A DNA stretch of 18,707 nt, taken from positions 1-18,707 of the forward strand of contig CAKRNG010000034.1 in NCBI GenBank assembly GCA_934370925.1. Reading direction: 5' to 3'. Positions 7,410 through 14,114 of this stretch are shown piece by piece. Origin of the DNA: an uncultured Lacticaseibacillus sp. GTDB taxonomy: Bacteria > Bacillota > Bacilli > Lactobacillales > Lactobacillaceae. The notes below the pieces were generated by a model, which was not told the DNA's origin, ran no database searches, and worked only from the letters and a program-made list of their open reading frames with translations. Made by a program: the position numbers and the translations under genes. Positions within the stretch are counted from its first letter, which is position 1; every line of letters starts with the position of its first letter.

Positions 7410-8456
7410 TTAGAGGTCGGATGGCTTTTCAGCAACCGAGATATCACCCTTAATAATCTTTTCCTTGAATTCTTGAACCTTAGTCCAGGCCTTAGAACTC
7501 ATATTACCACGAACGAGCCGTACACCGTTACCCTTCAGACCATAAACTTGCGTTTTTCCGCCTGGGAATTTGTCATTCTTAGCAGCGGTAGCCAATTTCT
7601 GAACGGCGATGTCCACACCCTTAACGGTAGAGGTGAGCGTCACGTTGCCGCCCTTGTATTTCCCATCGGCAGTCTGGTCACGGTCAACCCCAATAACCCA
7701 AACCTTCTTGGACTTGATTGCATTCTTCGCAGCGGAGAAGACACCGGCACCGGTCCCACCAGCAGCCTGGTAAATGACATCTTCGTTGTTGTTGTACATT
7801 GCCTGTGCGAGTGCCTGACCCACATCAGCCTTGGAGAAGCTGTCAGCGTACTTCACGTCAACCTTGATGTTCTTGTTGACGGCAGCGACACCCTGACGGA
7901 AACCAGCTTCAAAACGATCGATAACTTCACCGTGAACCCCACCGATGAATCCGACCTTGTTCGTCTTCGTCGTCATTGCTGCAGCAACACCAGCAAGGAA
8001 GGCACTTTCGTTATCCTTGAAGGTAGCGCTCGCAACGTTCTTCTGCTTAATCACATCATCAATGATGACAAAGTTGACCTTAGGATTCTTCTTAGCGGCA
8101 TCAGAGACTGTCTTTTCCAGTTTGTAACCGGAACCGATAATCGTCTTGTAGCCGGCCTGGATCATCTTGTTCACGTTCGGAACAAAGTCGGCGTCAGAAT
8201 TACTCTGGGCGTAGTTGTAACCACCCACACCCTTAGCCAGGTTGTTCTTCTTACCCCACTTCTGAAGACCTTCCCATTCAGACTGGTTGAAACTCTTGTC
8301 ATCCACACCGCCGCCATCGGTTACGAGCGCAACGGAATGTGCCTTGTCCGTCTTCCCAGCTGCCTTACTACCAGACTTACTGTTACCACATGCACCCAGA
8401 ACCAGAGCCAAAACTGCGACTGCAGACGCAGTGGCTACCTTAGAAGTGAATTTCAC
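7410..8456 (-). CDS. bmpA: Nucleoside-binding lipoprotein of the Bmp family
   Basis: This 348-residue lipoprotein captures nucleosides outside the cell for the NupABC importer. Its signal peptide has a KFTSK n-region, a hydrophobic core and lipobox LGAC, with Cys23 as the lipidated residue. The mature Bmp/PBP1 fold shows DGGGVDDKSFNQ after the linker, GSGYKLE, FIGG and AGGTGAGVF, which are family-typical ligand-site segments. I chose the GTG at 8454-8456: AGGAGG lies 8 bases upstream and the signal peptide starts there. A longer in-frame ATG at 8579 would read across the promoter. It is followed by a terminator and then nupA. A close paralogue is encoded at 9337-10374. Confidence 0.94.
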   Translation of the reverse strand: MKFTSKVATASAVAVLALVLGACGNSKSGSKAAGKTDKAHSVALVTDGGGVDDKSFNQSEWEGLQKWGKKNNLAKGVGGYNYAQSNSDADFVPNVNKMIQAGYKTIIGSGYKLEKTVSDAAKKNPKVNFVIIDDVIKQKNVASATFKDNESAFLAGVAAAMTTKTNKVGFIGGVHGEVIDRFEAGFRQGVAAVNKNIKVDVKYADSFSKADVGQALAQAMYNNNEDVIYQAAGGTGAGVFSAAKNAIKSKKVWVIGVDRDQTADGKYKGGNVTLTSTVKGVDIAVQKLATAAKNDKFPGGKTQVYGLKGNGVRLVRGNMSSKAWTKVQEFKEKIIKGDISVAEKPSDL

Positions 8457-8498
8457 CGCTATTTCCTCCTCATTTTGGGGGTTACCCCGATTACCGAT

Positions 8499-8527
8499 AA
8501 TATACCACGCGAATGTCTCCTTATCAA
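8499..8527 (-). promoter_or_regulatory. bmpA promoter
   Basis: On the minus strand, -35 TTGATA (8522-8527), 17 bp, -10 TATATT (8499-8504) with an extended TGG just upstream. The leader carries a small GGGG-TAA-CCCC hairpin (8478-8488) before the AGGAGG site. The -10 region (GGTATATTAT) is shared with the second bmpA promoter. Confidence 0.75.
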
Positions 8528-8553
8528 GAACGATATGAATAATTAAAATCGGC

Positions 8554-8566
8554 AACGTTCGTAATT
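8554..8566 (-). promoter_or_regulatory. Possible PurBox upstream of bmpA
   Basis: The minus strand reads AATTACGAACGTT, matching 11 of 13 positions of the Gram-positive PurR box AWWWCCGAACWWT. It is centred about 68 bases upstream of the likely transcription start. A weaker match (AAACCGGATATT) lies about 40 bp further upstream. PurR control of nucleoside uptake is known in related bacteria. No purR gene is in view and the match is imperfect. Confidence 0.35.
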
Positions 8567-8579
8567 CAACCGCTATCAT

Positions 8580-9071
8580 TACTGATTTACAGAAAATATC
8601 CGGTTTCTATATCTATATAAGTGTATATTTAGCCTGCCATCCGTTTTTACTTCGTTGTGACCGTCCGTAACAGACGAATCGCAATGTAGCAGTGCTTAAC
8701 GACAGCCCAATCACGCTATATATGGTGTTATCCAGTGCTACGCATCCATATTGTGTGGTTTCCTCCATTCAAAAATGCATTTTGCAACGCATAATAATTC
8801 GAACGGCGATTTGTGAATTTTTTATTTTAAGGTGATAAGTGAACAAAATGATGGGCAAAATGAAAGTACGCGTTTAAGTATTTCCGCATACATATGGACA
8901 AATATCAAGGCAGACTCTGGCTACGAATTAATCAGTTTAGCTAACACCCCTCAGCCACCGTGACTCGCCTCTATCTTGGTGTACAAAATCAGCGTAACTA
9001 TTGATAACGAAACATCCACACCAAAAAAGAGGGTGTGCCATAAGTCTAAAGCGCACGAACTTTACATCCTA
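8580..9071. other. Gene-free stretch upstream of bmpA, nothing recognised
   Basis: No reading frame here has both a start with a good ribosome binding site and meaningful length. A 12-codon frame at 8839-8877 (GTG start, AAGGTGAT just upstream) is possible but too short to judge. A small hairpin CACACC/GGTGTG occurs around 9020-9038. The sequence is AT-rich and could be promoter-distal or decayed DNA. Confidence 0.4.
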
Positions 9072-9187
9072 GTCGAGCTACATGCCCCAGAAGTCTGCGC
9101 TTAACCCAGAATTGATTGCGGCGGAAATGCACCGCCTCCATCAATTCTACGTTAATGCTCAACTTCTGACCGGGGCACTTCGCTCTG
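9072..9187. repeat. Nested inverted-repeat element, family A copy 2
   Basis: The outer arms are GCCCCAGAAGT (9084-9094) and ACTTCTGACCGGGGC (9162-9176). The middle arms are GCGCTTAAC and GTTAATGC. The inner arms are AGAATTGAT (9108-9116) and ATCAATTCT (9140-9148), extended by GCGG/CCGC. The GTCGAGCT and CGCTCTG flanks match copy 1. Stem sequences differ from copy 1 partly in a compensating way. Confidence 0.75.
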
Positions 9188-9198
9188 TGATTCGTCGC

Positions 9199-9307
9199 GC
9201 GCCAGAAGACTGCCTCTTAACATACAAAGCAGGCCTGGTAGAAATCCTAAGTTCGGGATTTCCACCAGGCCTGCTTTGTATACCGGGGCCAAACCGTCTT
9301 CTGGCGC
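9199..9307. repeat. Nested inverted-repeat element, family B copy 1
   Basis: The outer perfect 12 bp arms are GCGCCAGAAGAC (9199-9210) and GTCTTCTGGCGC (9296-9307). The inner perfect 16 bp arms are TACAAAGCAGGCCTGG (9223-9238) and its complement (9265-9280). These continue through GAAATCC/GGATTTC (9241-9247, 9256-9262) to the loop TAAGTTCG. The loop and the distal stem recur in copy 2 (10748-10793). It lies just downstream of the second bmpA stop codon and may end or protect that transcript, although no T-run follows. Confidence 0.75.
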
Positions 9308-9336
9308 AGCCTCAATTCGTTAATCGCTTATTCTTT

Positions 9337-10374
9337 TTACAGTTCAGACTGCTTGGACGCAACCTTAATGTCGCCGTTCACAATCTTCTCGCGGTATTCC
9401 TTAACCTTAGCCCACGTAGCCGCGCTCATGTTCCCGCGCGTTACCCGGACCCCGTTTTCCTTCAAGCCGTAGTACTGCGTGGTACCACCAGGGAACTTGC
9501 CCTTCTTGGCATCGGTAGCAAGCTTCTGCACCGCAATATCCACACCCTTGATGGTTGACGTCAACGTTACGTTACCGCCCTTGTACTTCCCATCAGCAGT
9601 CTGATCCATATCAACCCCGATGACCCAAACCTTCTTGGACTTCACGGCGTTCTTCGCAGCCGCAAAGACACCAGCACCGGTTCCACCAGCAGCCTGGTAA
9701 ATAACGTCTTCGTTGTTGTTGTACATTGCCTGTGCAAGTGCCTGACCCACATCGGCCTTGGAGAAGCTGTCAGCGTACTTCACGTCGACCTTAATATTCT
9801 TGTTTACCGCTGCAACACCCTGACGGTAACCCGTTTCGAAACGGCTAATCACTTCACCACGGAGTCCGCCGATGAAGCCGACCTTGTTCGTCTTCGTGGT
9901 CATCGCAGCTGCAACACCAGCAAGGAATGCACTTTCGTTGTCCTTGAAGGAAACACTTGCGATATTGCTCTGCTTGATTTCATCATCCATGATGACAAAG
10001 TTCGTCTTCGGATTCTTCTTAGCAGCGTCAGAAATCGTCTTTTCCAGCTTGTAACCAGAACCAATGATGGTCTTGTAACCCGCCTGGATCATCTTGTTGA
10101 CGTTAGGGGTGAAATCAGCATCAGAGTTGCTCTGGGCGTAGTTGTAACCACCTACACCCTTCACCATGTTGTTCTTCTTCCCCCACTTAACGAGGCCTTC
10201 CCATTCAGCCTGGTTAAAACTCTTGTCGTCAACCCCACTACCATCCGTAATGAGTGCAACAGAGTGCGCCTTATCCGTCTTACCAGCGTTACTACTGTTG
10301 TTACCACAAGCACCCAGAACGAGGGCCAATGCTGCGACTGCAGACGCAGCGACTACCTTAGAAGCGAATTTCAA
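9337..10374 (-). CDS. Second Bmp-family nucleoside-binding lipoprotein
   Basis: This 345-residue lipoprotein is very similar along its whole length to the bmpA product at 7410-8456; long central stretches (for example VDVKYADSFSKADVGQ) are identical. The signal peptide ends in lipobox LGAC with Cys23 as the lipid-modified residue, and the mature protein has the same DGSGVDDKSFNQ, GSGYKLE and AGGTGAGVF segments. The start is TTG, with AGGAGG 10 bases upstream. It stands alone with its own promoter, and no transporter genes follow, so it probably shares NupABC. Differences lie in the linker after the Cys and in scattered surface positions. It looks like a local duplication kept as a functional gene. 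It may differ in ligand preference, which cannot be read from sequence. Confidence 0.92.
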   Translation of the reverse strand: MKFASKVVAASAVAALALVLGACGNNSSNAGKTDKAHSVALITDGSGVDDKSFNQAEWEGLVKWGKKNNMVKGVGGYNYAQSNSDADFTPNVNKMIQAGYKTIIGSGYKLEKTISDAAKKNPKTNFVIMDDEIKQSNIASVSFKDNESAFLAGVAAAMTTKTNKVGFIGGLRGEVISRFETGYRQGVAAVNKNIKVDVKYADSFSKADVGQALAQAMYNNNEDVIYQAAGGTGAGVFAAAKNAVKSKKVWVIGVDMDQTADGKYKGGNVTLTSTIKGVDIAVQKLATDAKKGKFPGGTTQYYGLKENGVRVTRGNMSAATWAKVKEYREKIVNGDIKVASKQSEL

Positions 10375-10420
10375 GACTATATTTCCTCCTCATATAGAAA
10401 CAATCCAGATTATCGCTAAT

Positions 10421-10449
10421 AATATACCATGTCCTTTTTTAAACGGCAA
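10421..10449 (-). promoter_or_regulatory. Promoter of the second bmpA paralogue
   Basis: On the minus strand, -35 TTGCCG (10444-10449), 17 bp, -10 TATATT (10421-10426) with an extended TGG. The -10 region resembles that of the first bmpA. Upstream lies an AT-rich dyad, ATGATAATAAC (10461-10471) with GTTTTATCAT (10485-10494), a possible operator. No PurBox match is seen here, so the two paralogues may be regulated differently. Confidence 0.65.
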
Positions 10450-10499
10450 AAAAGCGATTGATGATAATAACGATAACATTCATAGTTTTATCATTATTG

Positions 10500-10747
10500 T
10501 GTGATGCTCTAAAAAAAGACGATAAAAATTATTTTTCTTCATTTCATATCCCTAGTGTGAAATTACAAACCCGCTACATCATCTAGTCTGTGTTTACAGA
10601 AAACTCCCGGATTGCATAACCTTGTTCACGCACGCGCATGAAAAACATCCCCCTTCCAACGCATTTCACCGTGAAAATAACTGCTAAAAATAATTTTTCT
10701 AATCTTTTTTTCACGAAATCCAAGACGCACAATCCGCTGTACGTAAA
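10500..10747. other. AT-rich gene-free stretch upstream of the second bmpA
   Basis: It contains long A/T runs and a TTTCAC-C-GTGAAA dyad (about 10665-10677). A 43-residue minus-strand frame (10583-10714) has no good ribosome binding site and is not called. Nothing else recognised. Confidence 0.4.
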
Positions 10748-10793
10748 ATGGCGCCAGTAGAAATCCTAAGTGCGGGATTTACACTGGCGCCAT
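10748..10793. repeat. Inverted-repeat element, family B copy 2
   Basis: The perfect 11 bp arms are ATGGCGCCAGT (10748-10758) and ACTGGCGCCAT (10783-10793), continued by AAATCC/GGATTT (10761-10766, 10775-10780) to the loop TAAGTGCG. The inner part matches family B copy 1 closely, whereas the outer stem has a wholly different but still self-complementary sequence. The downstream text (TTGTAT...GGGCC.AACCGT) is also shared with copy 1. Confidence 0.7.
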
Positions 10794-10828
10794 CTTGTAT
10801 CCTTGGGCCTAACCGTTATTGCGTGCAA

Positions 10829-11102
10829 CCTCATCTTCTAACCGGGGCGCATCGCTCTGGTCTTCCTCAAGCTCTTCCCCCCAGAAGATTCCGGTTAACC
10901 CAAAACCGGTGCTGGGGAAAGAGCACCTCAACACCGGTTTTACGTTAATCCTCATCTTCTAACCGGGGCGCGTCGCTCTGGTTTTCCTCGAGCTCTTCCC
11001 CCCAGAAGATTCCGGTTAACCCAAAACCGGTGCTGGGGAAAGAGCACCCCAACACCGGTTTTACGTTAATCCTCATCTTCTAACCGGGGCGCATCGCTCT
11101 GG
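10829..11102. repeat. Tandem 121 bp repeat array, family A type
   Basis: A 121 bp unit occurs at 10829-10949 and 10950-11070, with a partial third copy at 11071-11102; the full copies differ at only a few positions. Each holds a hairpin AAAACCGGTG/CACCGGTTTT nested inside GGTTAAC/GTTAAT and AGAAGA/TCTTCT arms, with the family A flanks GAGCT and CGCTCTGG. The array abuts the stop codon of the exporter permease (11103-11105). On the minus strand it is the 3' untranslated region of that operon. Confidence 0.85.
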
Positions 11103-12923
11103 TTATTTTTTCTTTCGCAACACAATCCCTTCGTACAACCAGACGGTGATGAGGAAGTAAATGATGTACAAACCACCAAACACCCCAAATGGTAGTAACA
11201 GGTTACTGTACGGATTTAGTAGCAGTGTTTTGAATAATTGGAGCCCGAAGAGTACGTGTACCACGCCGAGGAGCCCTGGCAACGCGAACAGGACGAACAA
11301 TTCCGCGCGGATAGAACCCTTCAGCATCCCTTCACGTACACCCATGCGGCGCAACATTGTGTAGCGACCTTGGTCATAGTCTGCACCTGACAAGATTTTG
11401 AACATCAGCGTACTTGCTAGCATTGCAAGGAACGCAATTCCGAGGAAGAAGCCCATGAAGGCAAAACCACTGAAAAGGGCGTTGTAAACCTGATAAGTCG
11501 CCACCATACTGCTACTCATGCCCTGCTTTAAAAGTTCCGGGTTCTTCTTGTTCTCACGCGTCTGTAGTTTCGTCAATTGGTCGATGTTGGCGCGTAAATC
11601 ATGAACGCGATAAACATAGACACGCTGCGTCGTTCCAGCTGCTTGCTTAAAGGCGGCATCCGTCACCACCTGAACGCGTGCACCACCCGCAACTGCTTGG
11701 CGGGTTAACAGCGTATCCACAGCTGCCGCAAATCGCTGTGGTTGTGCAACTAACTGCTTCGTATCGATGGCAACATGTTGTGCCGCAACCGAGTCATTCG
11801 TTGACATCTTCACTTGTAGCAATGGGTGCTGATCCAGTTCCGCCTGCTTGAATGTCACTGTCTTCTGGTCCAGCTTAACGGTGTACGCAGCCCGCCCGTA
11901 AACACCCGTTAGCTTACTTGCCGCTGCTAAATCTGCACTAGATGGGTCTTGCTGCACCAGCGCGTAACTCGTGAAGTTCTGGGACATCGTTGGGACTTCG
12001 TTGTAAAAATTAATTCCCACCGTGATGGCGCCAAGTGCGAGGGCGAACAAAATGGACACGACCGACAAGATTGCCGTATACGAGCGCACGCGGAAACTGA
12101 TTTGAGAAAGTGTAAAATTCCGCAGTCCTTTCCCCGCAAACCGCTCATTGTGCTTGAGTAGCTGAATTGCCACAATCACAACCGCTGTAAACAGGAGGTA
12201 AGAACCCATGACGATTGTGACCAATGCTAGCGGAATGGACAGAATGCCAATCGTCACAATTGACTTCATTGCCCAGTACCCAATTGCAAGTAGCACAACG
12301 CCCGCAATTGCCTCAACCATCAGGACCACCGGCTTCTTCTTCAACCGTGTTGGCGTTGAATCTGAGCGCAATAGTGTCAAAATCGGTGTGGCCCGCATTT
12401 TACGTGCATTCACCAGGGCCGCCAAGAAGAAGAGGACGACGAAGAAAATTAGTGTCACTAACAACGCCGGCATGTAGAACGGCGCGAAATGATTAGTGGA
12501 TGCGTCAAGTACATCCATCAAGAAGCCGCCGACCAGCTTCGTCATGCCGACCCCAACCGCAATCCCAACGACAGTGGCGGCGGTCCCAATAATCATGGTT
12601 TCGGTGAAAATAAGCTGGCTAATCTTTCGACTTTTCGCCCCGAGCATCATAAACGTCGCGTAATCATGTTTGCGCATGGATAATAGAAAACTATTTGCGT
12701 AAATAATATATACGAACGTGATAATCATGAGGAGGATGGCGCCAAACGCAAAGATGAAGGACGTCGCGTTCATGCCATTCGTACTCCCTGCCTGAAATTC
12801 CTTGTTCGTTGCGAGCGTCATAAACATGTAGAAGATGGCGCTCCCAATAATGAGTCCAGAGAAGAGAACGGCGTAATCTCGGAAGCGATTTTTAATTCCT
12901 GAAAGTGCAAGTTTGTTCAGCAT
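11103..12923 (-). CDS. ABC exporter permease, FtsX/BceB-like
   Basis: This 606-residue inner-membrane protein has about ten hydrophobic spans. A first span lies near 18-38 and FtsX-like helices near 55-180. Helices 5-7 lie near 200-300. A large extracellular domain of roughly 180-190 residues spans about 315-500, and three C-terminal helices end in LRKKK. This layout matches BceB/YvcS/YxdM permeases, which with a cognate ATPase detect and remove cell-wall-active peptides such as bacitracin or lantibiotics. Its length is slightly below that of typical BceB. The ATG start lies 10 bases after the ATPase stop, with AGGGGGTG upstream, so the two genes form an operon. No histidine kinase or response regulator is in the window. 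The substrate is unknown. Confidence 0.88.
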   Translation of the reverse strand: MLNKLALSGIKNRFRDYAVLFSGLIIGSAIFYMFMTLATNKEFQAGSTNGMNATSFIFAFGAILLMIITFVYIIYANSFLLSMRKHDYATFMMLGAKSRKISQLIFTETMIIGTAATVVGIAVGVGMTKLVGGFLMDVLDASTNHFAPFYMPALLVTLIFFVVLFFLAALVNARKMRATPILTLLRSDSTPTRLKKKPVVLMVEAIAGVVLLAIGYWAMKSIVTIGILSIPLALVTIVMGSYLLFTAVVIVAIQLLKHNERFAGKGLRNFTLSQISFRVRSYTAILSVVSILFALALGAITVGINFYNEVPTMSQNFTSYALVQQDPSSADLAAASKLTGVYGRAAYTVKLDQKTVTFKQAELDQHPLLQVKMSTNDSVAAQHVAIDTKQLVAQPQRFAAAVDTLLTRQAVAGGARVQVVTDAAFKQAAGTTQRVYVYRVHDLRANIDQLTKLQTRENKKNPELLKQGMSSSMVATYQVYNALFSGFAFMGFFLGIAFLAMLASTLMFKILSGADYDQGRYTMLRRMGVREGMLKGSIRAELFVLFALPGLLGVVHVLFGLQLFKTLLLNPYSNLLLPFGVFGGLYIIYFLITVWLYEGIVLRKKK

Positions 12924-12933
12924 CTTGCACCCC

Positions 12934-13692
12934 CTACTGCTGGAAAGTTCCGAGTTCGTTCAGAACTTCGCTGTAGAATGTCTCGCGTGACTTGTCGCCC
13001 CGAACGAGTTCCTTCCCAATCACCCCGTCCTTGATGAACAGAATGCGCTTGGCATAACTCGCGGAGAACGGATCGTGTGTCACCAGAAGAATGGACACAT
13101 TCTGCTCATCATTCAGGCTGCGCATCGTTTCGAGCAGCTCCCGCGCACTTTGTGAATCGAGCGCGCCGGTGGGTTCATCCCCGAACAGGATAGCTGGTTC
13201 GTGCACAAGTGCCCGCGCCGCCGCCACACGCTGCTTCTGCCCACCAGAAATCTCGGTTGGGTAGGAATCCAGAATCTGCGAAATTCCCAGCGTCTGGGCA
13301 ATCTTCTCAACGGCCGGTTTGCTCTTCCGGGCAGGAATGTTCTGCAGGGACAGCGGCAGCGTGATGTTCTCCCGTGCTGTCAACGTTTCGAGCAGGTTGA
13401 AGTCCTGGAAAATGAACCCAATCTGGTTCGCGCGGAAATCAGCAAGCTTGTTGCCCTTCAACTTGGTGACGTCCGTCCCATTAATCGTGGCCGTCCCGGT
13501 CGTTGGCTTGTCGAGCGTGCTCAAGATATTGAGCAACGTGGTTTTCCCAGAACCACTGGCACCCATGATACCGACGAATTCGCCAGGCGCAACGTCAAAG
13601 CTGATTCCCTTCAGCGCTTGATACTGCTTCTCGCCTTTCTTTCCGTACGTTTTGGTGATGTCGCGTAGTTGTACGACGCTTTCTTCAGTCAT
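12934..13692 (-). CDS. ABC exporter ATP-binding protein, BceA-like
   Basis: This 252-residue ATPase belongs to the MacB/LolD/BceA group. It has Walker A GASGSGKTT (44-52), Q-loop FQD (Q96), signature ISGGQKQR (148-155), Walker B ILFGDEP (168-174) followed by TGALDS, and H-loop TH (His206). It should energise the adjacent FtsX-like permease; the pair usually gives resistance to antimicrobial peptides. The ATG at 13690-13692 has GGAGG close upstream (about 13702-13706). It is the first gene of a two-gene leftward operon. A promoter upstream is not clear: TATAAG near 13726-13731 lacks a good -35. Confidence 0.92.
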   Translation of the reverse strand: MTEESVVQLRDITKTYGKKGEKQYQALKGISFDVAPGEFVGIMGASGSGKTTLLNILSTLDKPTTGTATINGTDVTKLKGNKLADFRANQIGFIFQDFNLLETLTARENITLPLSLQNIPARKSKPAVEKIAQTLGISQILDSYPTEISGGQKQRVAAARALVHEPAILFGDEPTGALDSQSARELLETMRSLNDEQNVSILLVTHDPFSASYAKRILFIKDGVIGKELVRGDKSRETFYSEVLNELGTFQQ

Positions 13693-13805
13693 AACAATTC
13701 CTCCATTTGAACGTGTTATCTACCCTTATAGGTTACACTATTCACAAAATTCATGCCTACGTCCTAGGTCTGATTTGGCTGCGTGCTTGTGACATGCCGG
13801 TGGTT

Positions 13806-13880
13806 GGGGGAAAGTTCGGCTCCGGTTTTGGCGTGCCCCACCACTGGAGACACGCCAAAACCGGAGCTAAATTTTCCCCG
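13806..13880. repeat. Inverted-repeat element, family C copy 1
   Basis: The perfect 17 bp arms are GCTCCGGTTTTGGCGTG (13819-13835) and its complement (13851-13867), extended imperfectly by GGGG/CCCC ends. The loop CCCCACCACTGGAGA contains the CCCCACCACTGGA that recurs at 16849 and 16909. It lies between the divergent exporter operon and the amino acid permease and may end neither transcript. Confidence 0.75.
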
Positions 13881-13944
13881 CAATTGCCGACCAATCAGCC
13901 ACACGAAATCGCCTAGTGAAAGGGAAGCAATTGTTCCTAAAGTT

Positions 13945-13953
13945 TGTTATAAT
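13945..13953 (+). promoter_or_regulatory. Extended -10 promoter of the APC permease leader
   Basis: TGTTATAAT combines a perfect TATAAT (13948-13953) with an upstream TG (13945-13946). There is no good -35 at 17 bp, as is common for extended -10 promoters. Transcription would start near 13960 and run through the leader ORF. Confidence 0.6.
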
Positions 13954-14000
13954 TTTCCAGGTTTCATTTCAGAAATACACCTACTTGGAGGTTGGAAGCG

Positions 14001-14078
14001 TTGAGTATTCATACGCGAAATAAGGCGCCGGGTTGGTCACTTAAAACAATTGGAAATACGTTGGCGATTGGTGCCTAA
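14001..14078 (+). CDS. Putative 25-residue leader peptide before the APC permease
   Basis: A TTG start lies 9 bases after a strong GGAGG (13987-13991). The frame encodes 25 residues, beginning MSIHTRNK and ending LAIGA, and stops with TAA (14076-14078) inside the 5' arm of a terminator-like hairpin. No run of one regulatory codon is seen, and there is a single His and a single Trp. The frame is the same as that of the permease, with only this TAA between them. It could be a translated leader controlling the permease or a chance frame. A good ribosome binding site and the stop placement favour the former. Confidence 0.5.
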   Translation: MSIHTRNKAPGWSLKTIGNTLAIGA

Positions 14079-14101
14079 AACGTTAGGCGCCAATCTGTTT
14101 T
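14067..14101 (+). terminator. Attenuator-like hairpin before the APC permease
   Basis: ATTGGTGCCTAA (14067-14078) pairs with TTAGGCGCCAAT (14083-14094) over 12 positions with one G-U and loop AACG, followed by CTGTTTT. The T-run is weak. An alternative pairing TTGGCG (14061-14066) with CGCCAA (14088-14093) would compete. The hairpin ends just before the permease ribosome binding site AAGGAGA (14102-14108). Confidence 0.5.
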
Positions 14102-14114
14102 AAGGAGACTGATT

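Noticed and set aside
7392..8546. A 384-codon open frame on the plus strand opposite bmpA
   Set aside because: It lies almost entirely antisense to a certain lipoprotein gene, has no family likeness or ribosome binding site, and arises from the codon usage of bmpA.
8457..8579. ATG start 41 codons upstream for bmpA
   Set aside because: It would place the promoter inside the coding region and put a long hydrophilic segment before a clear lipoprotein signal peptide.
8839..8877. A 12-codon plus-strand frame after AAGGTGAT, possibly a leader peptide
   Set aside because: The spacing to GTG is very short, there is no terminator hairpin after it and no plus-strand gene downstream.
10583..10714. A 43-residue minus-strand frame with a GTG start and hydrophobic stretch
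   Set aside because: No convincing ribosome binding site, AT-driven codons, and no recognisable feature; chance frames of this size are common.
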